From Bacteroidia bacterium (lineage in GTDB: Bacteria; Bacteroidota; Bacteroidia; Chitinophagales; Chitinophagaceae), in contig JAUHYD010000002.1 in NCBI GenBank assembly GCA_030426665.1, forward strand, positions 62,001-126,000: a DNA stretch of 64,000 bases. The letters run 5' to 3'. The notes below the pieces were generated by a model. The model was not told the origin of the DNA. It saw only the letters and a list, made by a program, of their open reading frames with translations, and made no database searches. Made by a program: the position numbers and the translations under genes. This document shows positions 62,027-64,000 of the stretch, one piece after another. How positions within the stretch are numbered: the first letter of the stretch is position 1; each line of letters begins with the position of its first letter.

Positions 62027-64000
62027 CTATCTGAACAGTGTAACGTTGCCGGATTTTTTTATCTGCTTCCCACTCAGGCAGAAGCCATCGGCAACCCATA
62101 CGTATACGCCTTCCTGACACAATACGCCATTGAACAGGCCATCCCACTTTTGGGTTGGATCAGTGGTTTCAAAAACCATTTGTCCCAATCTATTGAAAAT
62201 TCTGAAGTAGTTAAGCTTTACCAGCGAATTGTTCAGTATTCCAAATCGATTACTACCGGGATTCGCGCTACTTGGTGCAAAGGCATTTGGTAAATAGAAA
62301 TCTCCGCAGGTGACGCGTACTGTTACTGTGTCTTTCGCAGAACACTGATAGCCTACACCTTGCTCAGTAACGGTAAGGTAGTACGTGAAATCATATGGAG
62401 GGTTAACGTACGGATTAGGTACAGTACTGTCACTCATAAATTGAAACGGTTCCCAATGGTACACGAAATTGCCCATCGATGTATATGGACCGCCAACAAT
62501 AGATGTTGCGCCATCTTTAATATATCTGTCCGGACCCGCATCTGCTTTTACCTTCACAATGTTAATTCTGATAGCCGTATCCACAATACACCCAAACGGA
62601 TAATACAATTTGAATCGGTATTCTGTAGAATAATTAGGGTAAACTCTTACTGAATCAAAAAATACATTTGTTGTGTCGATATTATGACCCGCTGCCCATC
62701 TGATTGAGTCGGCTAGGGTAGATACCGCATATAGCCTTAGCGTATCACTCTGACAAAGTGTAGTGTCATTGTTGCGATACAATGTTGGCGGAGCAAGAAC
62801 AGTGATGTCTTTACAATCCACACGCATAGTTGGCAATCCCTCATCTACAACGTAATAGACATTATATATACCGGGAGCGTCGTAAGAATACGTAGGCGGT
62901 GACACGTCGGTAAAAGAGGGTATTGTAGAATTGACACACTGGTTAAAGGTGATTTTTGTCAATGAACTGTCTTGTGCATTTGTGATAAATGCATAGATAT
63001 TGTCCCTGTCCCTGATGATACTTGAAATACTTGTCGGGAAATTCATCCCTCCTATTGTACTGTAGCTGATAGCGGAGTATGGTCCTATTGCATCAGCCAT
63101 ACGAACCTCTACCAGTTGGCTCGTTGTACTATCGGTAATGTACAGGTGAAGGAAGTTGCAATCTCTCACCATCGATATTGATGATGGGCGTAGCACACGG
63201 AATGTAAAATCTCCCAGGTTGGTGCCAATCACGTCTGCAATTACTGTGTCTAGCGTAGTACCCATGTCTAAACGAGTAATTGTACTATTACCGTAGTTAG
63301 TAATAAACAAATGCCAGTTGCCATTGTCATATACAGCAGCCAAGTCAGACGGGAAGTTCAACGACCCGGAAGGGTTGCCATAGTCTGTAGCCAATGGTGT
63401 GTTAGATACATTGAAAGAAAAATCCAGCTGTATAATAGTACTGTTATTGTAGTTAAGTGCATACCCTATCCAGCGGTGGTCCGCATCCTGAGCAACAAAA
63501 AGACCTTTTGGTTGATCAAGCAGGTTGCCGGGATTGCCGAAGTTGGCGATGTTTGGTTTAGAGTTACTTAATCTTGGACCAAAGTCAACACGAGCAAGTT
63601 CTGAAGTCGCCTTGGTAAAACCACCTGCTACAAATAAAAACCATTTGTGTGAAAACGTATCACGTACCAGATATAGAGAAGTTGGATTTTCAGGAAGACC
63701 CAATGTAAGGTCTCCAAGGTTGGTTACCGTAGGAATATTGTCAAGGCTGTTGCCAAAATTCAGACGCAACAACTCAGTTGTTTCAGAATTAATTACAAAT
63801 CCGTAGAAAGTACCGCTATCATTGACAATCTCTACCCCCGTTGGGATATGCATGTCATAGTTATTGCCAATATTGCCACCTGTAGGCGTATTAAACAGAT
63901 AACCCGAACAAAAACCCCAGTAGTAAGATTTGGCATTGAAAACATTACTGGATAGTTTTACGGATTGATTCACGCACACAGTATCAGGTCCGCTGAACAG
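62027..64000 (-). CDS. secreted protein with CHU_C (T9SS type B) domain, 5' end outside window
   Basis: The frame is open across the right edge: codons read through position 64000 (FSGPDTVCVNQSV), so the ~657 visible residues are the C-terminal part of a larger protein. It has repeated beta-blade-like segments with 'STITRLDMG', 'TIIQLDF' and 'NFGNSLDNIPTVTNLG' motifs (a propeller-like SMP-30/NHL-like layout), a PKD- or Ig-like segment, and a C-terminal CHU_C domain: FYLPNAFAPSS, NYFRIFNRLGQMVFET, WDGLFNGVLCQEGVYVWV. CHU_C domains are the type B sorting signals of T9SS and anchor proteins to the surface. Function unknown. Confidence 0.88.
   Translation of the reverse strand: MFSGPDTVCVNQSVKLSSNVFNAKSYYWGFCSGYLFNTPTGGNIGNNYDMHIPTGVEIVNDSGTFYGFVINSETTELLRLNFGNSLDNIPTVTNLGDLTLGLPENPTSLYLVRDTFSHKWFLFVAGGFTKATSELARVDFGPRLSNSKPNIANFGNPGNLLDQPKGLFVAQDADHRWIGYALNYNNSTIIQLDFSFNVSNTPLATDYGNPSGSLNFPSDLAAVYDNGNWHLFITNYGNSTITRLDMGTTLDTVIADVIGTNLGDFTFRVLRPSSISMVRDCNFLHLYITDSTTSQLVEVRMADAIGPYSAISYSTIGGMNFPTSISSIIRDRDNIYAFITNAQDSSLTKITFNQCVNSTIPSFTDVSPPTYSYDAPGIYNVYYVVDEGLPTMRVDCKDITVLAPPTLYRNNDTTLCQSDTLRLYAVSTLADSIRWAAGHNIDTTNVFFDSVRVYPNYSTEYRFKLYYPFGCIVDTAIRINIVKVKADAGPDRYIKDGATSIVGGPYTSMGNFVYHWEPFQFMSDSTVPNPYVNPPYDFTYYLTVTEQGVGYQCSAKDTVTVRVTCGDFYLPNAFAPSSANPGSNRFGILNNSLVKLNYFRIFNRLGQMVFETTDPTQKWDGLFNGVLCQEGVYVWVADGFCLSGKQIKKSGNVTLFR

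Overview
The window looks like a chromosomal stretch from a member of the Bacteroidota, probably close to Chitinophagales or Sphingobacteriales (an inference from gene content; no rRNA is present to test it). The clues are several secreted proteins that end in type IX secretion (T9SS) sorting domains of both the 'PNP...' type A kind and the CHU_C (gliding-motility-associated, type B) kind, promoter -7 elements of the Bacteroidota form TAnnTTTG, few Shine-Dalgarno sites, and a PurM, LysA, Mdh and TPP-riboswitch thi operon of the Bacteroidota style. I saw no rRNA, tRNA, CRISPR array, intact transposase or prophage.

Layout. 1-264 is the 3' end of deoC. 320-5645 (minus) is a thiamine operon behind a TPP riboswitch: thiS, thiC, a KilA-N DNA-binding-domain gene, thiD, thiE and thiG, with ATGA overlaps joining thiD-thiE-thiG. 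thiF and thiH/thiO are absent from it. 5.7-7.7 kb holds a small outer-membrane protein and purM. 8.3-13.0 kb is an accessory, repeat-rich stretch: a MITE-like two-hairpin element, a pair of about 67-bp palindromic repeats, a second repeat family on either side of a vapBC-type toxin-antitoxin pair whose PIN toxin has an in-frame amber stop, small hypothetical membrane proteins, a T9SS Ig-like protein and a lipoprotein. 13-20 kb carries a MoxR ATPase/VWA pair, an alpha/beta hydrolase that has lost its expected catalytic histidine, a GNAT acetyltransferase, an exported redoxin and a T9SS-tagged multicopper oxidase. 20.6-29.5 kb is mostly housekeeping: an MBL/beta-CASP nuclease, ftsY, a GT-C-like membrane protein, a class III-like sirtuin, lysA, an LptF/G permease and an exported DUF695/RraB-like protein.

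30.1-45.9 kb is the most striking part. Two adjacent giant secreted proteins (2898 and 2302 residues) are built from tandem ~73-residue Ig-like (BIG2-like) repeats, 28 in the first and 9 in the second, each with a conserved cysteine pair. The second also has about 14 PKD-like domains. The C-terminal parts of the two (last repeats, a shared module, two Ig-like domains and the sorting domain) match in the same order, while the N-terminal parts are unrelated. They look like paralogous surface adhesins or filaments with swapped N-terminal halves.

46-64 kb returns to housekeeping and envelope genes: sppA, surE, a class V aminotransferase, a lipoprotein, mdh, metK, an exported PIG-L deacetylase, a tandem Usp protein, an S41 protease, an orphan histidine kinase, an ahpC-ahpD peroxidase pair separated by a perfect hairpin, a small ferredoxin-fold protein, and the 3' part of a CHU_C-tailed protein that runs off the right edge.
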